DNA from: Cytobacillus gottheilii
GTDB taxonomy: Bacteria; Bacillota; Bacilli; Bacillales; Cytobacillaceae
Direction: 5' to 3'
DNA length: 64,000 nucleotides
NCBI RefSeq assembly: GCF_900166665.1
Contig: NZ_LT800494.1
Coordinates: 3,135,166-3,199,165 of the forward strand
The notes under the pieces were generated by a model. It was not told the origin of the DNA. It did not search any database and saw only the letters and a list, made by a program, of their open reading frames with translations. Shown in pieces: positions 8,878-16,594 of the stretch. The first letter of the stretch is position 1. Every line of letters begins with the position of its first letter. The translations under genes were made by a program, and so were the position numbers.

Positions 8878-9480
8878 TTAAATCCAGCCTTTTTCTTCTG
8901 CGCTAGAAATTGCCTCAATTCTGTTTTTAGCCTGCATCTTGCTTATAATATCAGACATATAGTTTCTGACCGTACCATGTGAAAGAAAAAGAGTTGCTGC
9001 AATTTCTTTTGTTGTTTTTCCTTCAGATGCCAATCTTAATATTTCCTGTTCCCTGGATGTAAGTGGATTCTCATATTTCATAGCTCCTAATATTAACTCT
9101 GGGGCATATTCTCTCTTTCCTTTCATTACATTACGAATGGCTGCAGCCAATTCCTCACTTGAACCATCCTTTAATAAATAGCCGGAAACATTTGCGTTTA
9201 AGGCTCTTTCCAGATAGCCCGGCCGTGCAAAGGTAGTGAGAATAACCATTTTGCAGGGATGATTTTCACGATTTAAAGTCTCAGCTACTTCCAGGCCATT
9301 TTTATATGGCATTTCGATATCCAATAAACACACATCAGGATTTAAAGAACATATTTGTTCTAATGCTTGCCTTCCATTTTCAACTTGCCCAATCACTTGC
9401 AGGTCCTCTTCGAAATCAAGCAAAGTGCCGAGCGCGCCTCTTAACATGCTTTGATCTTCAGCAATTAATATTTTGATCAT
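8878..9480 (-). CDS. NarL/DesR-type response regulator (YvfU-like)
   Basis: The 200-residue regulator has an N-terminal receiver domain with the acid pair near residue 8 (AEDQ), phospho-acceptor Asp in VCLLDIEMP (about residue 54), conserved Thr (LTTFARPGY) and Lys (YLLKDGS). A LuxR-type HTH follows (LTSREQEILRLASEGKTTKEIAATLFLSHGTVRNY). It is the last gene of a four-gene operon whose order (ATPase, permease, kinase, regulator) equals yvfRSTU of B. subtilis. The sequence also resembles DesR (FARPGY, SEELA, YAPEL). It probably controls its own operon through the inverted repeats at 12311-12341. Confidence 0.9.
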   Translation of the reverse strand: MIKILIAEDQSMLRGALGTLLDFEEDLQVIGQVENGRQALEQICSLNPDVCLLDIEMPYKNGLEVAETLNRENHPCKMVILTTFARPGYLERALNANVSGYLLKDGSSEELAAAIRNVMKGKREYAPELILGAMKYENPLTSREQEILRLASEGKTTKEIAATLFLSHGTVRNYMSDIISKMQAKNRIEAISSAEEKGWI

Positions 9481-9482
9481 GT

Positions 9483-10598
9483 TTATCCTCCCGAAACGAC
9501 TGGAACGTATATTTGAACGACTGTTCCTTTGTCATTTTTCACATGCAGCTTTCCGTCAATCAGGCTAAGCCGTTCTCTCATCCCTTTTAATCCATTGCCC
9601 TTTGAATGCTTTTCAAACATACCTGTTCCGTCATCTCTAACTGTTAAGAATAGTGCACCCTCATCCTTTACAAATTCCAACAGGCATTTTTTTGCTTGAC
9701 TATGCTTAACGATGTTTGTTACCGCTTCACGAACACACATGCTTAAAATACTTTGCAATACCATTGGGATTTTATTTACATCTGTATGTTCCACTAGTTC
9801 ATACTTGATGCCAGCAGCATTCAAAAGGGCTTCTGCCTCAATTAGCTCTTCAGAAAGTGTTTTTGTTCTCATATCGGAGACAAGCTCTCTTACTTGCCTT
9901 AAAGCAATTCTTGAGGTTTTCGCAATCTCTAAAGCCTCATCTCTCGCTTTTGCTGCATCCTTATCAGCTAACTTGCCGACTAATTGGGCTTTTAATGTAA
10001 TCAGTGATAAGGTATGTCCCAGTGTATCATGCAGATCTCTGGCAATTCGCAGGCGTTCTTCTTTTTTAACAAGTACTTCAATCCTTTCATTCGCTTCTTC
10101 CAGCTTTCTTTCCAGCTCCATCTTCCTATTCATTGAGCGGATGCCAAAAGGACTTACCAGCATGATCACTATAAAAACAAACAATATATATAAATTACTT
10201 GACAGTACAAATGGTAAATGAAGAAGAATTGGAAACAAAAGAGCGAAGGTTAACCCACCCAATGCATAATAAAATGTGCGTTTCTCAGGAAACCAGGCAA
10301 TAAAATGAGCCGTGAAAAAACCTAAAAATAGAAAGTTTAAATTATAAAAGACTGATAATATAAGAATAATCAGCAGCTGGCCAACGATCCACTTATGAAA
10401 AATATGTCCCTCAATTAAGAAATAGAGCTGCCGATAGGAAATGAAAAAAATCAGCATCAGAACATATCCTATGTACATTTTCCAGCCTTGTTCTGTGCTT
10501 ATATAATAAAAAGGCATAATAAAATAGATAAGGAAGACATACGGAAAATAACCATATCTTTTTGGAAATATTTCAATCTTCCTTATCCTATTTAACAT
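9483..10598 (-). CDS. Sensor histidine kinase, HisKA_3 type (YvfT-like)
   Basis: The N-terminal ~140 residues hold about five membrane spans with no large external domain, which suggests sensing within the membrane, as in DesK. The phosphorylation site is in RIARDLHDTLGHTLSLI, and the ATPase domain shows REAVTNIVKHSQA (N box) and VRDDGTGM with GNGLKGMRERL (G boxes). Length is 371 residues. The start lies within two bases of the permease stop and the stop 2 bases before the response regulator start, so the two signalling genes are tightly coupled to the transporter. Confidence 0.91.
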   Translation of the reverse strand: MLNRIRKIEIFPKRYGYFPYVFLIYFIMPFYYISTEQGWKMYIGYVLMLIFFISYRQLYFLIEGHIFHKWIVGQLLIILILSVFYNLNFLFLGFFTAHFIAWFPEKRTFYYALGGLTFALLFPILLHLPFVLSSNLYILFVFIVIMLVSPFGIRSMNRKMELERKLEEANERIEVLVKKEERLRIARDLHDTLGHTLSLITLKAQLVGKLADKDAAKARDEALEIAKTSRIALRQVRELVSDMRTKTLSEELIEAEALLNAAGIKYELVEHTDVNKIPMVLQSILSMCVREAVTNIVKHSQAKKCLLEFVKDEGALFLTVRDDGTGMFEKHSKGNGLKGMRERLSLIDGKLHVKNDKGTVVQIYVPVVSGG

Positions 10599-10599
10599 G

Positions 10600-11349
10600 T
10601 TATGCCACCGCCGCTTCTTGTTTTTTCCTAATATAGATTGATAGTACCATAAAAATTACCAGATATGCTCCTAAAATCCAGACATTATTCCATTCCGGCA
10701 GCTCCCCTTTTACAAGCCGCCATGCCCCATTTCCATAGTTATAAGCAGGAAGCCAAGTTGTAATATTTTGAATAAATCCAGGGAGAATATCTATAGGCAT
10801 CCATAGTCCCCCTGTAATCGCAAAAGCAATATAAAGAAAATTACTAATCCCTGAAGCAGTATCTACTTTTTTCATATTTCCTATTAAAATGCCAATAGCA
10901 AGGAAAGGAAATGAAGCAGCTAAAATCCAAAATCCGCTTGAAATCCATTGCATCGCACTTAATTGAACTCCATTTATAAGCGCACCAGCTAAAAAAATTA
11001 TGATGATGGAGAAAATATGGATAAAAGTCTGTCCGGCCATTTTAGAAATAAAATAAATCGTATCAGATAGCGGAGTGATCCGCATAAACATAGACCACCC
11101 TTTAGCACGTTCTTCGACTAGCCGAATTCCTAATGTCATGATACTAGTTCCCATGACACTGAAAACAGTCATCGACATTAAATAATGAGCCTGCCATTCC
11201 TCTTGATTGCCTATGCCAGTATTAAATATTCTCGTAAAGAGTGTGTAAAAAAGGATCGGCATAAATAACGACCAAAACACATAATAAGGATTGCGCAAAA
11301 TTCTAATAATTTCTACTTTACACTGCATCATTAACATTCTCAATGACAT
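10600..11349 (-). CDS. ABC-2 type transporter permease (YvfS-like)
   Basis: This 249-residue integral membrane protein has six spans and the ABC-2 pattern (FWSLFMPILFYTLF, then GNQEEWQAHYLMSMTVFSVMGTS, and GGLWMPIDILPGF before the last span). With the preceding ATPase it should form an exporter, probably of a lipid-like or antimicrobial compound. Its start overlaps the ATPase gene by 32 bases. AAGGAG is only 3 bases before the ATG at 11349, so a start at the TTG two codons inside is also possible. Confidence 0.88.
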   Translation of the reverse strand: MSLRMLMMQCKVEIIRILRNPYYVFWSLFMPILFYTLFTRIFNTGIGNQEEWQAHYLMSMTVFSVMGTSIMTLGIRLVEERAKGWSMFMRITPLSDTIYFISKMAGQTFIHIFSIIIIFLAGALINGVQLSAMQWISSGFWILAASFPFLAIGILIGNMKKVDTASGISNFLYIAFAITGGLWMPIDILPGFIQNITTWLPAYNYGNGAWRLVKGELPEWNNVWILGAYLVIFMVLSIYIRKKQEAAVA

Positions 11350-12247
11350 CTGCTCCTTCCTGTGCTGTCAGCTGCTCAAATGCCTCATCCAGCCTGCCGC
11401 TTTCAACCAATATTTCCTTTACATCAAGTTTTCGGTTAAAAATTTCAGTTAACACTACGTCACTATTGTTTGTAACAAGATAGCAGCGATCACCTTTTTG
11501 GTAAACTTCCGTTATTGAGGAAATTGATCTTAAGTCATTAAACGACGGCGCATACTGACCTGGCACAAATGAAACCGTGTGTCTTGACAATTTAGACTTT
11601 ATTTCAACTGGTGTTCCATCCGCAATCACCTTTCCTTTTTGAAACAGGATAATACGATCAGCAGCATCATCTGCTTCCTGTAAATAATGTGTGGTAAAGA
11701 CAATCGTTTTTCCTTTACTCTGAAGTTCTTTTACCGTATTCCAAAATTTCCGCCTGCTGCTAATATCCATTCCCACAGTGGGCTCATCAAAAAAGAGCAA
11801 ATCGGGGTTACCAGCTAGTGCAAGAGCAAAGGATAACCTTCTCTTTTGACCGCCCGAGAGCTTATCTGCTCTCTTCTTTAAATCTTCTTCATTCAAACCT
11901 GTCAGCGTAACTAGTTCATGTATGGATAGCGATTTGGGGTAGTAGCTTCTAAAAAGCTGAAGAATTTCACGCACCGTCAAGGCATCAATGACACTCACCT
12001 CTTGAAGCATGGTGCCAATCCTCTCTTTTACCTTCTTATCTTTTGGCTGTGATCCAAATAAAGTAACCTCTCCTTTACTTGGCTGAAGCAATCCCAGCAT
12101 CATCATGATGGTAGTCGTTTTTCCAGCACCATTGGGACCTAAGATTGCAACGATTTCTCCCTTCTTTATTGTAAAAGCAACATCATTGACAGCCTTCATT
12201 TCTTTAAACGTTTTTGTCACTCCGTTTAGTGTAATGATCGTCTCCAT
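11318..12247 (-). CDS. ABC transporter ATP-binding protein (YvfR-like)
   Basis: The motifs are complete: Walker A GPNGAGKTTT, signature LSGGQKRRLSFALAL, Walker B LLFFDEPTVGMD and the switch region TTHYLQEADDAADR. A C-terminal extension of about 80 residues is typical of exporters of the drug/lipid type (CcmA/YvfR). Length 309 residues. The gene is first in the operon and its upstream region carries the candidate operators for the response regulator at the far end of the operon. Confidence 0.92.
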   Translation of the reverse strand: METIITLNGVTKTFKEMKAVNDVAFTIKKGEIVAILGPNGAGKTTTIMMMLGLLQPSKGEVTLFGSQPKDKKVKERIGTMLQEVSVIDALTVREILQLFRSYYPKSLSIHELVTLTGLNEEDLKKRADKLSGGQKRRLSFALALAGNPDLLFFDEPTVGMDISSRRKFWNTVKELQSKGKTIVFTTHYLQEADDAADRIILFQKGKVIADGTPVEIKSKLSRHTVSFVPGQYAPSFNDLRSISSITEVYQKGDRCYLVTNNSDVVLTEIFNRKLDVKEILVESGRLDEAFEQLTAQEGADVIENVNDAV

Positions 12248-12263
12248 TTTTTTACACCTCCAG

Positions 12264-12341
12264 TGTCATCTTCATCCTACAATAATGCACTGATTGCCAT
12301 TAGTGGATATTGTCATTTAATTGAGATGACATTTGTCATCT
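12264..12341 (-). promoter_or_regulatory. Candidate operators of the yvfRSTU-like operon
   Basis: A perfect palindrome AGATGACA-tt-TGTCATCT stands at 12324-12341, with a further TGTCAT half-site at 12311-12316 and the same octamer TGTCATCT at 12264-12271, next to the ATPase ribosome binding site. The arrangement fits binding of a dimeric NarL/DesR-type regulator and autoregulation. The link to this particular regulator is inferred. Confidence 0.55.
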
Positions 12342-12422
12342 TAAAGGATGATGAAAACCTTCCGGCTGGCAAGTTTAATACGGCGGACGGCTAGGCTTAT
12401 TTTCAATAGACATCTGAGATTT

Positions 12423-12450
12423 AAAAAAACTCCCAACAGCCTGTTGGGAG
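12423..12450 (-). terminator. Terminator of the exonuclease operon
   Basis: CTCCCAACAG / CTGTTGGGAG form a perfect 10-base-pair stem followed by seven T on the minus strand. Confidence 0.9.
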
Positions 12451-12462
12451 CCATAGATAACA

Positions 12463-13164
12463 TCATTTTTTTGCAAGCATTTCATAAACATCATTCATAT
12501 TTTTGCAGCCTAAAGCTTCAACCTCTTGACCGTATTTCAGCCATAGCTTTGCGGTTAAAATTGCGTCTCCTAGAGCATGATGCCGATTGTGAACGATAAT
12601 TCCTTGACGTTTGCAGCAATCTTCAAGCTTAATGGAATTTTCTTCGTGTTCAACGAGCCGATACAAAAATGAAGTATCAAACAAACGATGCCTAAATGGC
12701 GTTTTAAAATTCGTCCAGCACGCCTGCTGCATAAATTTTTTCTCATGAGCACTATGATGGGCAATAAGCGGCAGATCTTTCACATATTTAAAAAATTGTA
12801 TTAAGGCTTCGGATATTTGCGGAGCCTCATCCAAGTCTCTAGGATTAATTCCTGTTAATGAAACGATTTCTTCTGACAGCTCTTTTGATGTGTGAATTAG
12901 GGTGTAAAAGGAATCATCCACTAAAAGCTCGCCATTTCGAATTTTCACTGCTCCAATGGAAAGGATTTGATCTCCCTTTTCTGGATAAAAACCTGTTGTT
13001 TCTATATCAAATACAACTGCATTTAAGCTTTTAAGCGGCATGGTCATAATATCATTCGCTGCGATCTCTCGCTGCAGCTGCCTCATATAAGCAAGATGCT
13101 GCGAGTTCTCTTTGGAGAGACCGCCAAATAGGTTCCTGATCATTCTCCATGGTTCATTCGCCAT
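12463..13164 (-). CDS. DnaQ-like DEDDh 3'-5' exonuclease
   Basis: An exonuclease domain of the polymerase III epsilon type spans about residues 48-220. VFDIETTG (Asp53, Glu55) is ExoI, IAHHSAHEKKFM is ExoII and HHALGDAILTAKLW is ExoIII with the DEDDh His. The 47-residue N-terminal part is helical and unlike PolC. It lies 2 bases after the DUF294 gene and shares its terminator. The pairing of a DUF294 nucleotidyltransferase with a DnaQ-type nuclease is a known genomic association, though the joint role is unclear. Confidence 0.87.
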   Translation of the reverse strand: MANEPWRMIRNLFGGLSKENSQHLAYMRQLQREIAANDIMTMPLKSLNAVVFDIETTGFYPEKGDQILSIGAVKIRNGELLVDDSFYTLIHTSKELSEEIVSLTGINPRDLDEAPQISEALIQFFKYVKDLPLIAHHSAHEKKFMQQACWTNFKTPFRHRLFDTSFLYRLVEHEENSIKLEDCCKRQGIIVHNRHHALGDAILTAKLWLKYGQEVEALGCKNMNDVYEMLAKK

Positions 13165-13166
13165 TT

Positions 13167-14135
13167 TTACACCTTCTCTATTAAAGCAATAACATATTGA
13201 TGCAGCTGCTTTGCCTGTTTCAAAATGTGCTTTAATTCTGCTCTTTCAATCTTTGATAATCCCACCACATTCAGATAGTGTGCATCCTCATATGAGGTGA
13301 CATCCTTCATCCTGTTAACACGGATTTGAAGCAGCGCTTTATAGGCAAAATAGGAATCTTTAAGCTCACTGGCATATTGTTTATCCTTTAATAATGCAAG
13401 CATCCTAGCCTCTGTTGAAGTTACCTGAATTCCTTCCTTTACAGCTAATATTCGAATAGCATTTACAAAGGGAATAAAAGCTGAATATTTTAAATCAATA
13501 CAGCCATGATATTTTCCTTTTTCTTCAACAATAATTTGTCCTAGAGGTCCGATTGAGTTTTTGAAATGCTGTACATTTTCCATGACTCTTTTAACCAGGT
13601 AAGAATGTTTTTGACCATATTCATGGATAAAAGTCTTTAATTCTTCCACTAATTGCTCTTCTCCTATCAGAGAACGTGCATCATAAAAAATTTGCAAGTT
13701 GCGTATAGATGCCCAGCTTGCCTCCTCCATCCAATCCTTCAACTGAAACCGCCACTCTTGTAACGATTTGCACCATAATGGATTGCTGCTCATAACATTG
13801 CCTTCACAATATGGATAACCTACCTCATTTAGCCCGAAAGATATTTCCTCTCCTAAACGAAGGAAAAACATATTCGCCTCTTTTGTATCTTCTTTATAAA
13901 TAATTCCATGGTCTTGATCACTGAAGAGCCCCTGTTCAAATCTGCCTCCACTTCCCGTAAGAAAAAAGGCAAAATTACACGGTGGTTCTCCTATCTTCTC
14001 TATTGTCAGCATAACAACATTTTCAATAATACGATCGTGGAATTTATTTAACATATCTGTATTCTGCATATTTTGATTTACATTTTTAGCTTTCCAACTC
14101 TTTATATCAAGATAACTGGAGAAAGAAGTTTCCAA
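13167..14135 (-). CDS. DUF294 putative nucleotidyltransferase
   Basis: The segment LTGSGGRFEQGLFSDQDHGIIY gives the G-S...D-x-D active site of the nucleotidyltransferase fold seen in GlnD and GlnE (DUF294), and the rest matches the helical DUF294_C domain. The usual N-terminal cyclic-nucleotide and CBS domains of larger relatives are absent. GGAAGG lies 6 bases before the TTG at 14135 and makes that the start; an ATG at 14159 has no ribosome binding site. It is first in an operon with the DnaQ-type nuclease and lies just downstream of amtB, so a nitrogen-related role is tempting but unproven. Confidence 0.82.
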   Translation of the reverse strand: METSFSSYLDIKSWKAKNVNQNMQNTDMLNKFHDRIIENVVMLTIEKIGEPPCNFAFFLTGSGGRFEQGLFSDQDHGIIYKEDTKEANMFFLRLGEEISFGLNEVGYPYCEGNVMSSNPLWCKSLQEWRFQLKDWMEEASWASIRNLQIFYDARSLIGEEQLVEELKTFIHEYGQKHSYLVKRVMENVQHFKNSIGPLGQIIVEEKGKYHGCIDLKYSAFIPFVNAIRILAVKEGIQVTSTEARMLALLKDKQYASELKDSYFAYKALLQIRVNRMKDVTSYEDAHYLNVVGLSKIERAELKHILKQAKQLHQYVIALIEKV

Positions 14136-14193
14136 ACTAACCCTTCCTTTTTGAAGCATCTGAATTTGTTTAAAACTTCATCATGCTAAGCAG

Positions 14194-14232
14194 ATAAAAA
14201 TAATGCCCATAATCGCAGTTGATTATGGGCAT
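14194..14232 (-). terminator. Terminator of amtB
   Basis: ATGCCCATAATC / GATTATGGGCAT form a perfect 12-base-pair stem, followed on the minus strand by TATTTTTAT. Confidence 0.88.
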
Positions 14233-14254
14233 CTCTGACCTTACTTGTTGAAAA

Positions 14255-15523
14255 TCAAGAGCTTAATTTCTTGTTATCTTCTGCCATAAATACTTCAGGA
14301 TAACCATAGCTGCCATGCTCACTCATGTCAAGGCCCATAATTTCTTCTTCTTCCGTAACACGAAGTCCGCCAAGTGCCTTCTTGATCACAAATAGGATCG
14401 CAAACGATACAGCAAAAGCGAATGCTCCTGAAACGACAACACCTAGAGCTTGAACACCAAGCTGTGTAAATCCGCCGCCGTAGAATAATCCTGCCTGACC
14501 AACTGATGCAAGCTCTGGTGTAGCAAAGAATCCAGTTGATAAAGTACCCCAAACACCCGCAGCTCCGTGAACAGATAACGCGAAGATCGGATCATCAATT
14601 TTTCTCTTTTCAAAGAAACGAGCACTATAGAATACAAGAACTCCGGCAACTAAACCGATCAGAACTGCCGCCCATGTATCTACGAAAGCACATGATGCGG
14701 TAATGGCAACAAGACCAGCTAGTGCACCATTTAACAGTGTTGGCACATCTGATTTTCCTAAAACAATCCAAGAGATAATCGCTGCTGCAACTGCACCTGC
14801 TCCAGCTGCAAGATTCGTGTTAAGAGCAACAAACCCGAAGAATCCGCCATCTACAGAAACGGTGCTTCCCGCATTAAACCCGAACCAGCCTACCCATAAA
14901 ATTAAGACACCTAAAGCCGTATAAACTTGATTATGTCCAAAGATATTATTCGGAGAACCATCTTTATTATATTTACCAATACGAGGTTTCAGTAAAATCG
15001 TCGCGGCTAAAGCAGCCATTGCACCTGTTAAATGGACAACTGTAGAACCTGCAAAGTCCTGCTTGCCATGTTCTGCAAGCCAGCCGCCACCCCAGATCCA
15101 GTGAGCAACAACAGGATAGACGATTGCAGAAAATAGAATCGTAAAGATAAGATATACAGATAATTTCGCTCTTTCAGCAAATCCGCCTAACGCAATCGTA
15201 ATGGAAATTCCCGCAAATGCTAATTGGAAAACGAAGAAAACAGCTGAAGATAACCCCATACCCTCAAGCTCTTGCCCGGAGTAGAAGAAATTTGAGAAGC
15301 CGACTAAGAAGTTTGCATTATCTCCAAATATAAAACCAAATCCTACTGCCCAGAAAACAAGTGATGCGAGTCCGAATGTAACAATCGTTTTACCGGCAAT
15401 ATGCCCCGCATTTTTCATCCTTGTAGAACCTGCTTCCAGCATAATGAATCCGCCAATCATAAAAATAACTAAAATTGCACTAATCATGACCCACAGGCTG
15501 TTCATTAAAAATGTAGCATCCAT
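14255..15523 (-). CDS. amtB: Ammonium transporter AmtB (NrgA)
   Basis: A 422-residue protein with eleven hydrophobic segments and Amt signatures: FIMLEAGSTRMKNAGHIAGK near the N-terminus, DFAGSTVVHLTGA, and FNAGSTV in the core. It conducts ammonium or ammonia across the cytoplasmic membrane. Many bacteria carry the PII gene glnK right after amtB; here there is none, and a terminator follows. GGGGG lies 6 bases before the start. The upstream region contains a perfect TnrA box, so expression under nitrogen limitation is likely. Confidence 0.95.
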   Translation of the reverse strand: MDATFLMNSLWVMISAILVIFMIGGFIMLEAGSTRMKNAGHIAGKTIVTFGLASLVFWAVGFGFIFGDNANFLVGFSNFFYSGQELEGMGLSSAVFFVFQLAFAGISITIALGGFAERAKLSVYLIFTILFSAIVYPVVAHWIWGGGWLAEHGKQDFAGSTVVHLTGAMAALAATILLKPRIGKYNKDGSPNNIFGHNQVYTALGVLILWVGWFGFNAGSTVSVDGGFFGFVALNTNLAAGAGAVAAAIISWIVLGKSDVPTLLNGALAGLVAITASCAFVDTWAAVLIGLVAGVLVFYSARFFEKRKIDDPIFALSVHGAAGVWGTLSTGFFATPELASVGQAGLFYGGGFTQLGVQALGVVVSGAFAFAVSFAILFVIKKALGGLRVTEEEEIMGLDMSEHGSYGYPEVFMAEDNKKLSS

Positions 15524-15545
15524 CGTTTTTCCCCCTTAAATTTTT

Positions 15546-15587
15546 ATGTCACATTTATTAACTATTAGATGTTAGATTATGTGACAT
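15546..15587 (-). promoter_or_regulatory. TnrA box and adjacent half-matched box upstream of amtB
   Basis: Read on the minus strand, 15586-15570 is TGTCACATAATCTAACA, a full match to the TnrA consensus TGTNANAWWWTMTNACA. A second site at 15563-15547 (AGTTAATAAATGTGACA) matches one arm, centred 23 bases closer to the gene. The outer arms form a perfect 9-base inverted repeat (ATGTCACAT / ATGTGACAT). The strong box ends only 46 bases before the start codon. Confidence 0.82.
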
Positions 15588-15802
15588 GTGATAATTAACT
15601 CTTATTTTACTTGAAATTATAAAGAAGTCAACACGAAATTTATAATTTTCCGAAATTTATGTTATAATTTCTTCCATCACCCTTTCTCACCGCATATTCG
15701 TCATCTTTGCGGACAAAATAAAAAAGCAATTTATGATTAATACCGGATCAAAAACATATCTGGGATCATGGATTGTGACTACCTTGTTGGGAGTGATGGA
15801 TC

Positions 15803-15991
15803 ATGGCAAGAAACAAACTATTAGTACCCGGTTCTGAAAATGCTTTAGAACAAATGAAGCAGGAAATTGCAGGGGAGTTTGGCGTACAGCTTGGTGCAGA
15901 CACAACCTCAAGAGCAAACGGATCTGTTGGCGGCGAAATGACAAAACGGCTCGTTGCCCTAGCAGAGGAACAGTTGAAAAATCAACAGTAA
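15803..15991 (+). CDS. Alpha/beta-type small acid-soluble spore protein
   Basis: This 62-residue protein has the alpha/beta SASP pattern: [20 protein letters not shown], whose E-x-A...GEFG segment includes the GPR protease cleavage region, followed by [24 protein letters not shown]. SASPs coat spore DNA, protect it from UV and are degraded at germination. The ATG at 15803 has GGGAGTGAT upstream. A CATATCT at 15755 could be a sigma-G -10 element, but no good -35 accompanies it. It is a single gene with a shared bidirectional terminator. Confidence 0.95.
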   Translation: MARNKLLVPGSENALEQMKQEIAGEFGVQLGADTTSRANGSVGGEMTKRLVALAEEQLKNQQ

Positions 15992-15993
15992 AT

Positions 15994-16029
15994 AAAAGGG
16001 ATGCCATTAAAATCGGCATCCCCTTTTTT
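15994..16029. terminator. Bidirectional terminator between the SASP gene and hxlR
   Basis: AAAAGGGATGCC pairs with GGCATCCCCTTTT, with A and T runs on both sides, between two convergent genes. Confidence 0.9.
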
Positions 16030-16036
16030 ATGAATA

Positions 16037-16417
16037 TTATTGAGATATTTGATCTTTCTCGTTTAAGATACTTTCCTCTAAATACTGCGACTTATCTCCA
16101 TAGACATTTGTTATATGTTTTTCACCCCATGCACAAAGAAGATCCAGGATAGACTGCAGACTTTCTCCATACTCACTTAATTCGTATTCAACCTTAGGCG
16201 GTATTTGGTTATACACAATTCGATTAATCACACCATCATCTTCAAGCTCACGCAATTGCTGCGTCAGCATTTTCTGCGTAATATTCGGCATAAGCCTTTT
16301 CAATTCGCTTGTCCGTTTTTTTCCATGAGTCAAATGACAAAGGATTACACACTTCCATTTCCCTCCAATAACTTCAAGGGTAGCTTCTACCCCAATATTA
16401 TATTTCTTTTTCTTCAT
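16037..16417 (-). CDS. HxlR-family transcriptional regulator
   Basis: A 126-residue winged-helix protein with the HxlR hallmarks: EVIGGKWKCVILCHL, RTSELKRLMPNITQKMLTQQLRELEDDGVI and YELSEYG. This family often senses electrophiles or oxidants through a Cys. Cys residues here are in the KWKCVILCHL helix and in LDLLCAWGEKH. It is divergent from an MFS transporter gene, which it probably controls together with itself through the repeats at 16434-16476. Confidence 0.9.
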   Translation of the reverse strand: MKKKKYNIGVEATLEVIGGKWKCVILCHLTHGKKRTSELKRLMPNITQKMLTQQLRELEDDGVINRIVYNQIPPKVEYELSEYGESLQSILDLLCAWGEKHITNVYGDKSQYLEESILNEKDQISQ

Positions 16418-16433
16418 TTTGCTTTCTCCTTTC

Positions 16434-16476
16434 GATAGGCACCAAAAGGTTCCTATCGCACTTTTTGGTTTCTATA
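16434..16476. promoter_or_regulatory. Candidate HxlR operator
   Basis: A near-perfect palindrome GATAGGcACC-AAAA-GGTtCCTATC lies at 16434-16457. It overlaps a direct repeat: GCACCAAAAGGTTCCTATC (16439-16457) and GCACTTTTTGGTTTCTATA (16458-16476). It sits directly upstream of hxlR in the region shared with the MFS gene. Assignment to HxlR is inferred from position. Confidence 0.55.
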
Positions 16477-16594
16477 TTACAAAAAAGTACGTTCTTCTCT
16501 TTTGAGTGGTTATATTTCATAATAGCTTTTGCACACCGAACCATACTATACCATTCTAACAAGGAATGGAAAATATAATTCAGGAGGAAAATGT

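Noticed and set aside
15732..15760. Sigma-G promoter for the SASP gene
   Set aside because: CATATCT resembles the -10, but no matching -35 at 17-18 bases is present, so it was not listed.
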